The translations under genes were made by a program, and so were the position numbers. The notes beneath the pieces were generated by a model. It was not told where the DNA came from and did no database searches. It was given only the letters and a program-made list of their open reading frames with translations. Shown here one piece after another: positions 40,587 to 51,102 of a DNA stretch of 64,000 nucleotides (the first letter of the stretch is position 1; each line of letters begins with the position of its first letter). The stretch is from NCBI GenBank assembly GCA_012959765.1, contig DUCO01000040.1, forward strand, positions 1-64,000, in the 5' to 3' direction. Source of the stretch: Dehalococcoidia bacterium (GTDB taxonomy: Bacteria; Chloroflexota; Dehalococcoidia; Lucifugimonadales; Lucifugimonadaceae).

Positions 40587-41048
40587 CCACCACTTGCTCT
40601 TGTAATTCCCGGGCTTGGGGTCTTTCCAGATCTCCAGCACCAGATCTATCGCCTGGCGAGTCATCTCACGATTCTCGCCACTGCGAGGATCGAAGCCGTG
40701 CTCGTTCAGATCACCGGGGAATCCCACCCGAGCCGACTCCCCACATCAACCGACCTCGTGACATCTGATCGAGCTGGGCGATTCTGTGCGCAATCGAGAA
40801 CGGATCGTGATTGGGCATGCACGTAACGCCAGTGCCAAGACGAATCTGGGAAGTAACGCCAAGAGCCTAGGCAATCAGGAGATCGGGAGCGGGAATGTTC
40901 TCCCATTCCGCCGTGTAGTGCTCGCCGATCCACGCCTCGGAGTAGCCGAGTTGATCAAGATATATGAGTTGCTTGAGATCAGCTTCAAGCGTGTCGGCGA
41001 TATTGGCCCCGGCGGGTGCAGGGGCATTGTGAACAAACCGAGATCCAT
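40587..41048 (-). pseudogene. LLM class (luciferase-like) flavin-dependent oxidoreductase, multiply disrupted and 3'-truncated
   Basis: Reading across frames: MDLGLFTMPLHPPG/ANIADTLEADLKQLIYLDQLGYSEAWIGEHYTAEWENIPAPDLLIA-*(TAG)-ALGVTSQIRLGTGVTCMPNHDPFSIAHRIAQLDQMSRGRLMWGVGSGG/FPGDLNEHGFDPRSGENREMTRQAIDLVLEIWKDPKPGNYKSKWW. Confidence 0.82.
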
Positions 41049-41155
41049 TCCAGCCTCCGAGCAATTCACGAGAGTTCAATTTGAACCACATAGATGTTCG
41101 GGCATCCTACAACGGTTTGATCCGTAGCGAAGCCGCATTTGAGTCGAGCTACGGG

Positions 41156-43834
41156 CTACTCGGATGTGCGGTTGACCTGTTCTTGAAGTTTGAACAGCGC
41201 ATTCATGGCTTCGAGCGGCGTCATATTGGCGATATCCAGTTCACGGAGCTCGTCCACTGCCTCGCTGTGAGATTCAGGTTCACCGAACGGCATTTGAAGC
41301 TGATACCCGGTGGAACTGCCGGTTTGTTTGGCACCGTTTTCCAGTTCGTCCAGCAGATCCCACGCCCTGTTGATAACCGCTCCGGGCATGCCAGCCAGGC
41401 GTGCCACATGCACCCCGTACGAGCGATCTGCGCCTCCGGGCACTATCTGGTGCAGGAACACAACTTCGCCGGCCTCTTCGGCAACTGCAACACGTAAGTT
41501 GTGTGCACGTGGTAGCTGGTCTGCCAGCTCCGTCATCTCGTGATAGTGGGTGGCGAACAGTGTTTTACAACCGAGCCGGGGTGAATTGTGAATATGCTCG
41601 GCAACAGATCGGGCAATCGCCAGACCGTCATAAGTTGAGGTACCTCGGCCGATCTCATCGAGAACTGCGAGAGATCGACTCGTCGCCTGATTCAGAATCG
41701 AGGCCGTTTCGACCATTTCGACCATGAAAGTCGATTTACCGCCTGAAATATCGTCCGAAAGGCCAGCACGAGTGAAAATCCGATCCACAACGCCAATACG
41801 AGCCCTAGTCGCCGGGATATAGCTCCCGACCTGGGCCATCAACACCAGAACGGCCGTCTGGCGAATGTAGGTCGATTTACCGGACATGTTGGGACCAGTG
41901 ATGATGGTCAACTGCCGTTCGTCGTTAGAAAGATCCAGATCGTTCGGCACGAACCGTCCTGGCCCGAGCGACGCTTCGACGACGGGATGTCTCCCGGCTT
42001 CTACTTCGAGAACCGTGTCGTCATCGATAACTGGCCGAATCCAGCCGTTCTCAGCCGCCGCTTGCGACATCGCTACCAGTGCGTCGAGAACACCGAGCGC
42101 TTTGGCAGTTTCCATGATGCGATCGGCGTGTACGGTCAGCTCAGCACAAACACGTCTGAATATCTCTCGTTCCAGCTCACTAATTCGATCTCGCGCCGAG
42201 AGGATTTCCGACTCAAATTCCTTCAGTTCTGGCGTGATAAACCGCTCGCCATTCACCAGTGTTTGGCGGCGTTCAAAGTGTTCGGGAACGAGATGTACGT
42301 TGCCTTTTGAAACTTCGAGGTAGTAGCCGAATACACGGTTGTAGCCGATTTTCAGATTCTTGATGCCGGTTGATTCGCGGTGGTCTGCTTCAAGCGCAGC
42401 AATGCTCGATCGGGCATCGCCAGAAAGCGACCGCACCTCGTCGAGTTCCAGATGAAAGCCTTCTCGAATGGCAGAACCTTCACCGACGCTGATCGACGGG
42501 TCATCGGAAATTGCTGCGTTGAGAAGATCGACGGCCTCTTTTGACGAATGGAGCCTGCCTATCACGGCCCCACCAGGTGTTACGCCGCTGGGAAGAGCCT
42601 CGATGAGTTCAGGGATAACCGCCAGCCCGGTACGTAGCGAGGCCAGATCACGAGGGGTTGCGGTGTTTGTTCGAATGCGATTAGTGAGGCGTTCGAGGTC
42701 TGAAACACCGCCGAGTAGTCCCTGAACCTTCGATCTCACGCTCTGGTCATCGAAGAACTCAGCGATAACATCCTGTCGCCGTTGAATTTCGTCTGGAACG
42801 ATCAGCGGACGAGTGAGCCACGACTTCAGTGATCTTGCGCCCATCGCCGTTTTCGAAAAATCGATCGTTCTGAAAAGCGTTGGCCCGTTCTTTTTGCCGG
42901 TCGACGATGTGAACACTTCAAGATCGCGAAGCGCCTTCTGGTCCAGCTTCATGTAGGAATTGGTCGATTCGGTGCGCAGCGACGTTAGCTGCGGGATCGC
43001 CCCAAACTGGGTATCGGCAACGTAATCGAGAACCGACGCAGCTGCCACCACTGCCAGAGGCATGTTTTCACAGCCAAACGCATCGAGTGATTTCACCTTG
43101 AAATGATCGGCGAGTCTCGCTCGTGACAACTCGAAGTCGAGGCGATTTTCATCAAGCGGACGAACCACCATGGCAGCGTCTTGGTCGGGTTGAACGATAT
43201 CGAGTGATGCTGAATCAGCTATTAGCTCGGCGGGAGAAAGGCGAAATAGTTCGTCTTTGAGATCGGATATGGGAAATTCCCCGGTCACAAATTCGCTTGT
43301 CGATATATCAACGTAGGCGAGTCCCGTACGCCCGCCGTCGCTAACGGCTGCCGCCAGATAGTTGTTTGTTGCCTGATCGAGCAATGCTGGTTCTATTACA
43401 GTTCCCGGTGTGACAACTCGTACTACGGCACGTTCGACAAGTCCTTTAGATTTCGCCGGGTCGCTTGTCTGCTCTGCGATCGCAATTTTGAGCCCGGCAG
43501 CCACCAGCGTACCGAGATGATTATCGAGCGAGTGGTGTGGAATTCCAGCCAGAGGCGCCTTGCCGCCGGCACCCGATTCACGAGCAGTTAGCGCTATGCC
43601 AAGCACTTTCGAGAGGGTGTGAGCGTCATCGTCGAAGGCTTCGTAGAAGTCCCCCATTCGGATAAGTAGCAGCGAATCGGGGTAGTTAGCCTTGAACTCC
43701 AGAAACTGCCGACGTCCTGGCGAGAGCTTCTTGGGTTTCACTTTAGAAGAAGCTCTTTTTTTTAGACGTTTTTTTGACGCGTCTCCGCTGCTATTCGCCG
43801 TTTCGTTGGGAGCGGAATTTGGAGTAGCTGACAT
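41156..43834 (-). CDS. mutS: DNA mismatch repair protein MutS
   Basis: 892 aa; LIRMGDFYEAFDDDA, APLAGIPHHSLDNHLGTLVAAG, ITGPNMSGKSTYIRQTA, VLDEIGRGTSTYDGLAIA. Confidence 0.98.
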   Translation of the reverse strand: MSATPNSAPNETANSSGDASKKRLKKRASSKVKPKKLSPGRRQFLEFKANYPDSLLLIRMGDFYEAFDDDAHTLSKVLGIALTARESGAGGKAPLAGIPHHSLDNHLGTLVAAGLKIAIAEQTSDPAKSKGLVERAVVRVVTPGTVIEPALLDQATNNYLAAAVSDGGRTGLAYVDISTSEFVTGEFPISDLKDELFRLSPAELIADSASLDIVQPDQDAAMVVRPLDENRLDFELSRARLADHFKVKSLDAFGCENMPLAVVAAASVLDYVADTQFGAIPQLTSLRTESTNSYMKLDQKALRDLEVFTSSTGKKNGPTLFRTIDFSKTAMGARSLKSWLTRPLIVPDEIQRRQDVIAEFFDDQSVRSKVQGLLGGVSDLERLTNRIRTNTATPRDLASLRTGLAVIPELIEALPSGVTPGGAVIGRLHSSKEAVDLLNAAISDDPSISVGEGSAIREGFHLELDEVRSLSGDARSSIAALEADHRESTGIKNLKIGYNRVFGYYLEVSKGNVHLVPEHFERRQTLVNGERFITPELKEFESEILSARDRISELEREIFRRVCAELTVHADRIMETAKALGVLDALVAMSQAAAENGWIRPVIDDDTVLEVEAGRHPVVEASLGPGRFVPNDLDLSNDERQLTIITGPNMSGKSTYIRQTAVLVLMAQVGSYIPATRARIGVVDRIFTRAGLSDDISGGKSTFMVEMVETASILNQATSRSLAVLDEIGRGTSTYDGLAIARSVAEHIHNSPRLGCKTLFATHYHEMTELADQLPRAHNLRVAVAEEAGEVVFLHQIVPGGADRSYGVHVARLAGMPGAVINRAWDLLDELENGAKQTGSSTGYQLQMPFGEPESHSEAVDELRELDIANMTPLEAMNALFKLQEQVNRTSE

Positions 43835-43885
43835 CGTTGCCCGATTCTAGCGTGAATTCGAGCCGCTTTTGGGATTGATCAGCTT

Positions 43886-44902
43886 CTACTGGTACTTAAT
43901 CGATGCGGAATCGGATGCAATCCAGCGAATTTCCGTAAACGAACTGCCTTTGGGCATCTCGAAGACCATCATTCCGACGACCTGTTGACCCTCATTCAAC
44001 TTGAGCGAGCCCCACATTGGAATGAACCCCGGCACGTTGTACTGCAGAGTGCTTTCGGCTGCGTATGCAGTGGTAATGGTGTTCACCGGTAGGTAGGTTT
44101 TCAGGTCTCCATCGAGCAGTGTGGCCGCCTTTTCGTCGATCACCAAATTCACCGTTCCTGATGTCTGGTTGATCAACGTAACTTTCACATAAACGAGCTC
44201 GTTGAGCACTTCATCGACAGGTTTCATCGCCCATGTTTGAATTGTGCCTTCAGAATCGGCACCGTTATAAACGATGTAGTCCTGCCCTTTCGGTTCTTCC
44301 GCACGAATCCACAGGGTTCGTCCGCGCACGTAGAGAGGATCTCCACTTTCGGGTTTGAACACGGTCATCAGGCTGATGAGCACTACTGCCAGCACAACAG
44401 AAAACGCCGTGATGCCCATGAGCATGACTGGACTGTTTTCTTTAGGAATGCTGATCTGCCGTCGGGCGAGTACAGCTCCGCCAGCGTCGACATCCATGTA
44501 CTCGATTCCGGGATCGCCGCGGAAGCCTGAAGCTGGAACAAATTCGACTCGGACTCGAGCAATGTTGTTCGACATTGGCTCTACCGAGACCACGTTCCAA
44601 TTAATTTCAGCGTTGCGAAAACGAGGGCCGTACGCATATCTGTTGGCGGCCGCATAATCCAGAGCCGCTCGAACGTGATCTGGGTACTTTGTTACAGCAT
44701 CATTGCCGAACGCGAATCCCGCGGATTCTTTGTTCAAATCGGCCACATGCGCGCTTGGAGAATCCTCAGCTACCTGAGAATTTTCGTCAGCAACCTGTTC
44801 GTTTTGATTTTCTTCAGTCATCCATTGCTCCGGCAGCGATTGGCCCGGACGATTCCGAACCGACAAGCGAGAGTACACGATGTGCGCACATCGCCGCACC
44901 AT
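43886..44902 (-). CDS. hypothetical membrane protein
   Basis: 338 aa continuous ORF with one strong TM segment (VMLMGITAFSVVLAVVLISLMTV); no family recognised. ORF start may be downstream. Confidence 0.55.
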   Translation of the reverse strand: MVRRCAHIVYSRLSVRNRPGQSLPEQWMTEENQNEQVADENSQVAEDSPSAHVADLNKESAGFAFGNDAVTKYPDHVRAALDYAAANRYAYGPRFRNAEINWNVVSVEPMSNNIARVRVEFVPASGFRGDPGIEYMDVDAGGAVLARRQISIPKENSPVMLMGITAFSVVLAVVLISLMTVFKPESGDPLYVRGRTLWIRAEEPKGQDYIVYNGADSEGTIQTWAMKPVDEVLNELVYVKVTLINQTSGTVNLVIDEKAATLLDGDLKTYLPVNTITTAYAAESTLQYNVPGFIPMWGSLKLNEGQQVVGMMVFEMPKGSSFTEIRWIASDSASIKYQ

Positions 44903-44999
44903 TTCGATATCTCTAATATCTAATTATTGCCAAGACTTCGCGATTCAGCGAATCTAATTTTATTTTCCACCCTAATTAACTACGAATCACACTTGGGAT

Positions 45000-46208
45000 T
45001 CACACTTGGGCCGCAGGGAACGTGCCCAGCTGTTCCAGCACACTTGCCAGTGCTTGAACTACGTCATCAACATCCTCTTCGATTGTATCGCGCCCCATAG
45101 ATATCCTCACACTTCCGACCGCCAGCTCGGGATCGACACCCATCGCCAGCAACACATGTGAAGGTTCGAGCGATGCCGAACTGCAAGCACTACCGCTGGA
45201 TGCAGCAATGCCTTTGAAATCGAGACCCAGCAAGATGGGTTCGCCCTCCACACCCGGGAACGAGAAGTTCACCACTTCGGGAACACGCCCGCCAGAAGAC
45301 TGGTCTGGGTTGTCGTTGCCGTTGAACGACGCATTCGGTATTCGTTCGTTAACCCCCGCAATTAGCCGGGTAGCAAGCCTGTCGAATCGGTCACGCGAAG
45401 CAGGTCGTTCGGATTCAGAAAGCGTCAACGCCTCAGCCATGCCGACTATCAGTGCCACGTTTTCAGTACCAGAACGACGTTGGCGCTCCTGTCCACCACC
45501 GGCAATTAACGGTTCGAGCTCCACACCGCGCCGTACGTAAAGCACGCCAACGCCCTTAGGGCCGTAGATTTTATGACCAGACAGACTCATCAGGTCGACA
45601 CCAAGTTCATCTACGTTCAGGGAAAGTTTCCCTGCGGCTTGCACGGCGTCGGAATGGATCAACACTTTAGTGCCAGAACGTTCGGCAGATTCACGTACCA
45701 GCCTTGAAATTGCGGCAACGTCTTGGATGGTTCCCACTTCGTTGTTAACGAGCATCACGCTTGCCAGAAATGTATCGGGTTGAACTGCAGCGGCGAATTC
45801 TTCTGGATCGACTCGGCCTGTGCTGTCGACGCCCACGTACGTGGCGGTAAACCCCCGTTTTTCGAGTTGCTCAACTGGGTGAATCACTGCATGGTGCTCG
45901 ATTGCGGTGGTGATGATGTGCCCGCCCGCATGCGCTTGCAGCGCTGCCAATCCCTTGATTGCGAGATTGTCGGATTCGGAGCCACCGCCAGTGAAAACAA
46001 TTTCGCTAGATCGTGCGCCGAGAACGGCTGCAACTTGCTCTCGGGATTCATCGACGCCGTACCGAGCTTCACCCGCAAGCGCATAAAGGCTCGATGGATT
46101 TCCAAATATTTCGGTGAAATAGGGCAACATTTTCTCGAGCACTTCAGGCCGTACCGGTGTTGTAGCGGCATGGTCGAGATAATTAATCCGATCGTCACTC
46201 GGTATCAT
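45000..46208 (-). CDS. cysteine desulfurase (NifS/IscS)
   Basis: YLDHAATTPVRPEVLE, TGGGSESDNLAIKG, SGHKIYGPKGVGVLYVRRG, SSGSACSSASLEPSHVLLAMG. Confidence 0.95.
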   Translation of the reverse strand: MIPSDDRINYLDHAATTPVRPEVLEKMLPYFTEIFGNPSSLYALAGEARYGVDESREQVAAVLGARSSEIVFTGGGSESDNLAIKGLAALQAHAGGHIITTAIEHHAVIHPVEQLEKRGFTATYVGVDSTGRVDPEEFAAAVQPDTFLASVMLVNNEVGTIQDVAAISRLVRESAERSGTKVLIHSDAVQAAGKLSLNVDELGVDLMSLSGHKIYGPKGVGVLYVRRGVELEPLIAGGGQERQRRSGTENVALIVGMAEALTLSESERPASRDRFDRLATRLIAGVNERIPNASFNGNDNPDQSSGGRVPEVVNFSFPGVEGEPILLGLDFKGIAASSGSACSSASLEPSHVLLAMGVDPELAVGSVRISMGRDTIEEDVDDVVQALASVLEQLGTFPAAQV

Positions 46209-46414
46209 GATTCATACACTTTCATTGAGTCAAGATGAACAGCGAATCCGTGTAGCCGTTTGATAATTGCTTGGATAAGATAACTTGGTTTGAAATCCAC
46301 GTTTGCAGAACTTCCGTATCAATGTGCCGTGTAGCCCATGGCATGTTTAAGTTTGGCAGAATAGTTCCGTTGTGACGAGAATAGCTGTTTAGCAGCCGAG
46401 ACCGGAGTGAGTAG

Positions 46415-47386
46415 TTGATCAAGATCGAGCATATGTCGAAGAGTTACGGCCCCTATCCGGCCGTCATCGACATCTCTTTCGAAGTTCTCAAGGGCGAAAT
46501 TGTTGGATTTCTTGGTCCTAACGGCGCTGGTAAGACGACCACGATGCGGGTGATAACCGGCTTTACGCCTCCTACCGAGGGTGAAGTAACGGTGGGCGGC
46601 TACGATGTCGTTTCTCATTCCCTCGACGTCAGGCGCCACATTGGCTACCTTCCGGAAACCGTTCCGCTGTATCTGGATATGCCCGTAAACGAATATCTCA
46701 CCTACATGGGTGAAATTCGTGGAATGAACAGGTCGTGGGTGAAAGAAAGCCTTCCCAAGGTGATCGATATGGTCAAACTTGGTGAATACCAGAACACCCT
46801 GGTGGGTCGTCTTTCGAAGGGTTACCGTCAGCGTGTGGGAATTGCTCAGGCGATCTTGCACGAGCCCGACGTGCTGGTAATGGACGAGCCGACTATCGGT
46901 ATCGACCCAATTCAGGTCGTTGAGACTCGTGAGTTGATCAGCAATCTGGGTGAAGAGCACACGATGCTTCTTAGTTCCCACATCCTTCCTGAGGTCAGCG
47001 CCATATGCAAGCGAGTTCTGGTTATAAACGATGGCCGAATTGTTGCCGATGACAAGCCAGATGATCTTTCAGAGAAGCTTCAGCATGCAGAGCGAATTGA
47101 GATAAGTGTTCGAGGTGCAGAAGGCCCGGCATTTATTAACGCGATGCGAGATCTCTCGGTCGTCGTCGACGCTCGTTCTGATCAACGAGCATCCATTTCT
47201 CAGCGGGCTGAACGTGAAGATTTTTCACCGTTTATTGTTGACGCCCGCCCCAATTTGCAGGCCTCCGAACAGATAGCAAAAACAATCATTGAAAACGGCT
47301 GGGGTCTGACAAATCTGACACCCCTGCCGATGACCCTTGAGGAAATCTTCCTCGAATTGACAACCGAAGAGAATTTAGGCGACTAG
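46415..47386 (+). CDS. ABC transporter ATP-binding protein, GldA-like
   Basis: IKIEHMSKSYGPYPAV, LGPNGAGKTTTMRVITGF, LSKGYRQRVGIAQAILH, VMDEPTIGIDPIQ. Confidence 0.9.
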   Translation: MIKIEHMSKSYGPYPAVIDISFEVLKGEIVGFLGPNGAGKTTTMRVITGFTPPTEGEVTVGGYDVVSHSLDVRRHIGYLPETVPLYLDMPVNEYLTYMGEIRGMNRSWVKESLPKVIDMVKLGEYQNTLVGRLSKGYRQRVGIAQAILHEPDVLVMDEPTIGIDPIQVVETRELISNLGEEHTMLLSSHILPEVSAICKRVLVINDGRIVADDKPDDLSEKLQHAERIEISVRGAEGPAFINAMRDLSVVVDARSDQRASISQRAEREDFSPFIVDARPNLQASEQIAKTIIENGWGLTNLTPLPMTLEEIFLELTTEENLGD

Positions 47387-47389
47387 GCA

Positions 47390-48151
47390 TTGCGTTTCAT
47401 AACCGTTATAGCGATCAAAGAGATTCGCACATACTTTGCCTCGCCAATGGCCTATGTGGTTTCGGCGGCATTTCTAGCCATCACAGGGTTCTTCTTCGTA
47501 GCATCGGTTTCCGACGCGTTCGCAGAAGCCAGCATTCGTGGCTATCTGGCAGGCGCAATTTTCTTCATGATTTTCATGTCGCCTGCGTTAACCATGCGGC
47601 TCATCGCTGAAGAGCAGAAGTTGGGAACGCTGGAGCTTCTTCTAACTTCTCCACTCCGTGAATTCGAAATCGTAATGGGCAAGTTCATCGCTTCCTTCGT
47701 AATGACGATGATCATGGTGGTGCTATCGCTCTACTTTGTTCTCGTGCTCTTTGTTTACGGCGACCCGGACATTGGCCCGCTTCTGAGCGGACTTGGCGGG
47801 TTGATGTTGTACGCAGCAGCCACGCTTTCGGTTGGACTTTTCGCTTCGGCGTTGAGCAGTAACCAGATTGTTGGTTTGGTTGTTGGATCGGGAATTCTTA
47901 CTGCGCTGACGATCATCGACTTCGTGAGTGCCCGTCTTTCGGGAGTGGGCTCTCAGATTCTCGATGCCTTCCAGCTCGGCGCATCTTTCTCAGTATTTGA
48001 TCTTGATAGCTTTGGGGTTGCCGAAGGTGGCCACTTTGCAGACTTCGCTAGAGGCATTGTCTCGATGACAGATATTGCCTATTACTTATCACTAACAGCA
48101 GTGTTCTTGCTCCTCACAGTTCTTGTGTTGGAAGCAAGGCGATGGCGCTAG
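47390..48151 (+). CDS. ABC transporter permease, GldF-like
   Basis: MRFITVIAIKEIRTYFASPMAYVVSAAFLAITGFFF, AEEQKLGTLELLLTSPLREFEIVMGKF. Confidence 0.9.
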   Translation: MRFITVIAIKEIRTYFASPMAYVVSAAFLAITGFFFVASVSDAFAEASIRGYLAGAIFFMIFMSPALTMRLIAEEQKLGTLELLLTSPLREFEIVMGKFIASFVMTMIMVVLSLYFVLVLFVYGDPDIGPLLSGLGGLMLYAAATLSVGLFASALSSNQIVGLVVGSGILTALTIIDFVSARLSGVGSQILDAFQLGASFSVFDLDSFGVAEGGHFADFARGIVSMTDIAYYLSLTAVFLLLTVLVLEARRWR

Positions 48152-48167
48152 GCCAGTATTCACGTAG

Positions 48168-49922
48168 ATGTCAACAGAGCAGCAGAACACTTCCGAGAAC
48201 CGGCCATCAGCCGATTCAACTCGGGTCAAGACTCCGATTCTTCAGAGTCTTAAGAACAACACGCGATCGATCAGACAAGCACTCGCCTTAGTTGGTGTCG
48301 GTGCTGTCGTGTTCGGCATATTGATATGGATTTTCTTGCGTGGCCTCGAAGGTCCCGCTTTCATTGTGATGGGCGTGGGTGCACTGCTCCTGATCGTCGA
48401 TGCGTTCATCTCTCTGGCAACGGTTCGCCAGGCGGTATTCGGTCGCAGAGGTCGGTACGGGCTCAACACAGCGATCGTATTTATCGTGTTCGTGACAATT
48501 GCCGTGATAGTGAACTTCGCCATCATGTGGGCACTTGACCGTCCGAATCCTGCTGGTTGGCTTCGTGTCGATACCACGGCTACCAAGCAGTTCCTTCTGG
48601 AGGAGCAGGTAGTAAACACACTTGCCAACATGAAAGAGCCGGTGAAAATTACCGTTCTCATGGCAACCGACAACGCGAGCGGCGCGGCCGCATGGCGTGA
48701 CACGGATGACATGCTCAGCGAGTTCCGACGTCGTTCAGGCGAGTTCGACCTTTCTTACGAGAAAGTCGACCCCGAAATCAACCCGAACGTTGCGACAAGC
48801 CTTGGTGTAACTCAGTTCCCTTCACTCGCAATCGTAGGTGTCCAGAGTCAACGTCTTGAGGTTGTTGTTGGCACGAATCCGAACGCCGGGCCAAATATAT
48901 TCACCGAACAGCAGGTCGTAACTGGGTTGCTGGTGATCAACGAAATTGCCCAAAAGAAGATCATCTTCATCACAGGCCACTCGGAGCGAGACGTTACCGA
49001 TGTCTCAACGATCACCAGTCTCGGGCTTGCCGGACTCGCACTCAACCGTGAGAACTACGTGGTTCTTGTCGAGACGCTTCAGGAACTAGCCACACGGATG
49101 AGTTTCGGAATTCCAGAGGAGCTTCCTGCTGCACTCGTGTTTGCTGGTCCGACTCAGGAATTGCTGCCGATCGATCAACAGGCATTGCTGAACTACGCCC
49201 GATTAGGCGGCAGCATTCTGTTCATGCTTGAACCAAACGAAACGCCCGATACGTTCAAGCAGTTCCTTTCACGTTATGCAGTTGCAGTTGGAGAAGGTGA
49301 AGCGGCCGATATCCAAAGCTTCGTCGCTCCAAGCCCGACATTTATTCAGGTGAAGAAGAGCAACGGTCAGTTGCCTCAACACACCGTCACAGAAGGATTT
49401 GAAGTTCTGTACATGCCTGGTGCAACCCACTTTGGTTGGACCATTGACCCGCAGACGGTTCCTCTCGTCGGTGACGATTTCCCGGTTCCGCTGGTTCAGC
49501 AACAGCTTCTCGCCTCAACGACAATCGGTAGTTGGTCAGAGCTAGATCCCGATGTGCTCCAGTTCGACGTTGATTCCGAATTAGGGGGGCCACTACCGAT
49601 CTCAGTGGTAGTTGAAGCTGTTGGAGAAGTAGCCGGTGGTGTATACGCCGAGGACGCCCAGCTCACCATGATCTTGATCGGTGACACTGATTTCGCATCT
49701 AACAACTATTTCGGGTCTGCCAACAACTCCGATTTATTTATAAATTCGGTGAACTACCTTGCTAGGGATTTCGAGTTGATTTCGATCCGCACGAAAACCG
49801 ATTCAAACCGCCAGTTATTCCTAACCAAAAACGAACGTGATTTCGTTCGCTGGTCAGGTTGGCTCTTAATGCCATCGCTGATTAGTATTTTCGGATTCTG
49901 GACCTGGTGGAGAAGGCGCTAG
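48168..49922 (+). CDS. GldG-like auxiliary ABC transporter protein
   Basis: 584 aa with N- and C-terminal TMs, DRPNPAGWLRVDTTATKQFLLEEQVVNTLANMKEPVKITVL, FITGHSERDVTD, FVRWSGWLLMPSLISIFGFWTWWRRR. Confidence 0.85.
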   Translation: MSTEQQNTSENRPSADSTRVKTPILQSLKNNTRSIRQALALVGVGAVVFGILIWIFLRGLEGPAFIVMGVGALLLIVDAFISLATVRQAVFGRRGRYGLNTAIVFIVFVTIAVIVNFAIMWALDRPNPAGWLRVDTTATKQFLLEEQVVNTLANMKEPVKITVLMATDNASGAAAWRDTDDMLSEFRRRSGEFDLSYEKVDPEINPNVATSLGVTQFPSLAIVGVQSQRLEVVVGTNPNAGPNIFTEQQVVTGLLVINEIAQKKIIFITGHSERDVTDVSTITSLGLAGLALNRENYVVLVETLQELATRMSFGIPEELPAALVFAGPTQELLPIDQQALLNYARLGGSILFMLEPNETPDTFKQFLSRYAVAVGEGEAADIQSFVAPSPTFIQVKKSNGQLPQHTVTEGFEVLYMPGATHFGWTIDPQTVPLVGDDFPVPLVQQQLLASTTIGSWSELDPDVLQFDVDSELGGPLPISVVVEAVGEVAGGVYAEDAQLTMILIGDTDFASNNYFGSANNSDLFINSVNYLARDFELISIRTKTDSNRQLFLTKNERDFVRWSGWLLMPSLISIFGFWTWWRRR

Positions 49923-49925
49923 AAA

Positions 49926-50936
49926 ATGAATCTGCGTCTGCTACTCGTTCTTATCACAGTTCTTTCGTACGTTGCCATTGGGGTGACCTGGTTTATCGCG
50001 AACCCAACTGAAGTGGTTAGAGAACCGGAACCGCCGTTCTTCTACACACTGGCGCCCAAAGACATTCGCACAATTCAGATCAGCACTGGTGATCTGTCGA
50101 CAAGCTGGTCGCTCAGAGAAGATGAGAATCGCTGGTACTTCGACGAGCGGAATAACATTCCAGCCGACCTGTACCGATGGGGTGGTATCACTCAGCTTAT
50201 GGGAGGACCTCGCACCCAGCGAGTTCTGGCTCAGAATATTGATGACCCAACAAAATACGGCCTCGATACCCCTTCTTCCGAGTTTGCAGTGACCCTTCGT
50301 GATGATTCGGTTGTACGGCTGGCACTGGGCGACTTGACGCCCGACGGTGGCAACAACTACGCACGAGTTGTGGGCTTCCCGCAGTTGGTGCTTGTCAACT
50401 CCACCTGGGGAGCAGTTCTCGAACGACTCGTTAACGACCCACCGCTGCCGGAGTGGTACTACCAGCTCGAAGGCCAGGTTCGAGAGATCATCATGTTCGA
50501 TGAGAACGAAGTTGTTCGAGCTTACGGCTACAACCGTGACGCTGAAGTCTGGAAGATTTGCGACTTACCGCTGCAAGGCGACCCGTGCTCTGGCACGCAG
50601 ATTGCTAACAGCGATCTGCTCGAAGCTGAGATTGCCCACTTTGGTGATCCAGCGATCAATGGAGCGGTGGAGCTCAACCTAGAAAGTGATGGCGATTTCG
50701 TGGAGTTTGGCACCACGGTGGATTCACCCTACATTGCACTTCGAGTCGAGAACAAAACTGCGACGAACGTAACCGAAGTCTCACGTCTGACGATGACGAT
50801 CGGCAAAGTTTCTAAAGACGGTAAGTCTCGATTCGCCGTAGCTAACGAAACGTCTGACGTGATTCTCGTGGATCTCGAATGGGCAGATCGAGTGCTTGAT
50901 CTGTTCTTCGGCGATGTGCTAATCGACAACGGCTAG
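49926..50936 (+). CDS. DUF4340 domain-containing protein
   Basis: Single N-terminal TM, then IRTIQISTGDLSTSWSLREDENRWYFDERNNIPADLYRWGGITQLMGGPRTQRVL; follows the GldA/F/G-like genes. Confidence 0.75.
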   Translation: MNLRLLLVLITVLSYVAIGVTWFIANPTEVVREPEPPFFYTLAPKDIRTIQISTGDLSTSWSLREDENRWYFDERNNIPADLYRWGGITQLMGGPRTQRVLAQNIDDPTKYGLDTPSSEFAVTLRDDSVVRLALGDLTPDGGNNYARVVGFPQLVLVNSTWGAVLERLVNDPPLPEWYYQLEGQVREIIMFDENEVVRAYGYNRDAEVWKICDLPLQGDPCSGTQIANSDLLEAEIAHFGDPAINGAVELNLESDGDFVEFGTTVDSPYIALRVENKTATNVTEVSRLTMTIGKVSKDGKSRFAVANETSDVILVDLEWADRVLDLFFGDVLIDNG

Positions 50937-51102
50937 TCGCTGGCGCCCGCGTTCGCTGGCTCATTCCCGACTGTCCTGAATTAGTCGAACGGCGAAGGGT
51001 TTTCGCGGAATCCACGGCTCTATACAACTAACGGTTTACGCGTCCCTAGCTCAACCTGCAACGCACCCGCTCTACGCCCTCATAGAGGGCAAGTAGAACG
51101 AA

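Noticed and set aside
41886-42725. Plus-strand ORFs inside mutS and similar antisense ORFs within ABC, VWA and hppA genes
   Set aside because: They are shadow ORFs opposite long, well-supported coding regions and show Ser/Arg-rich artefactual composition.
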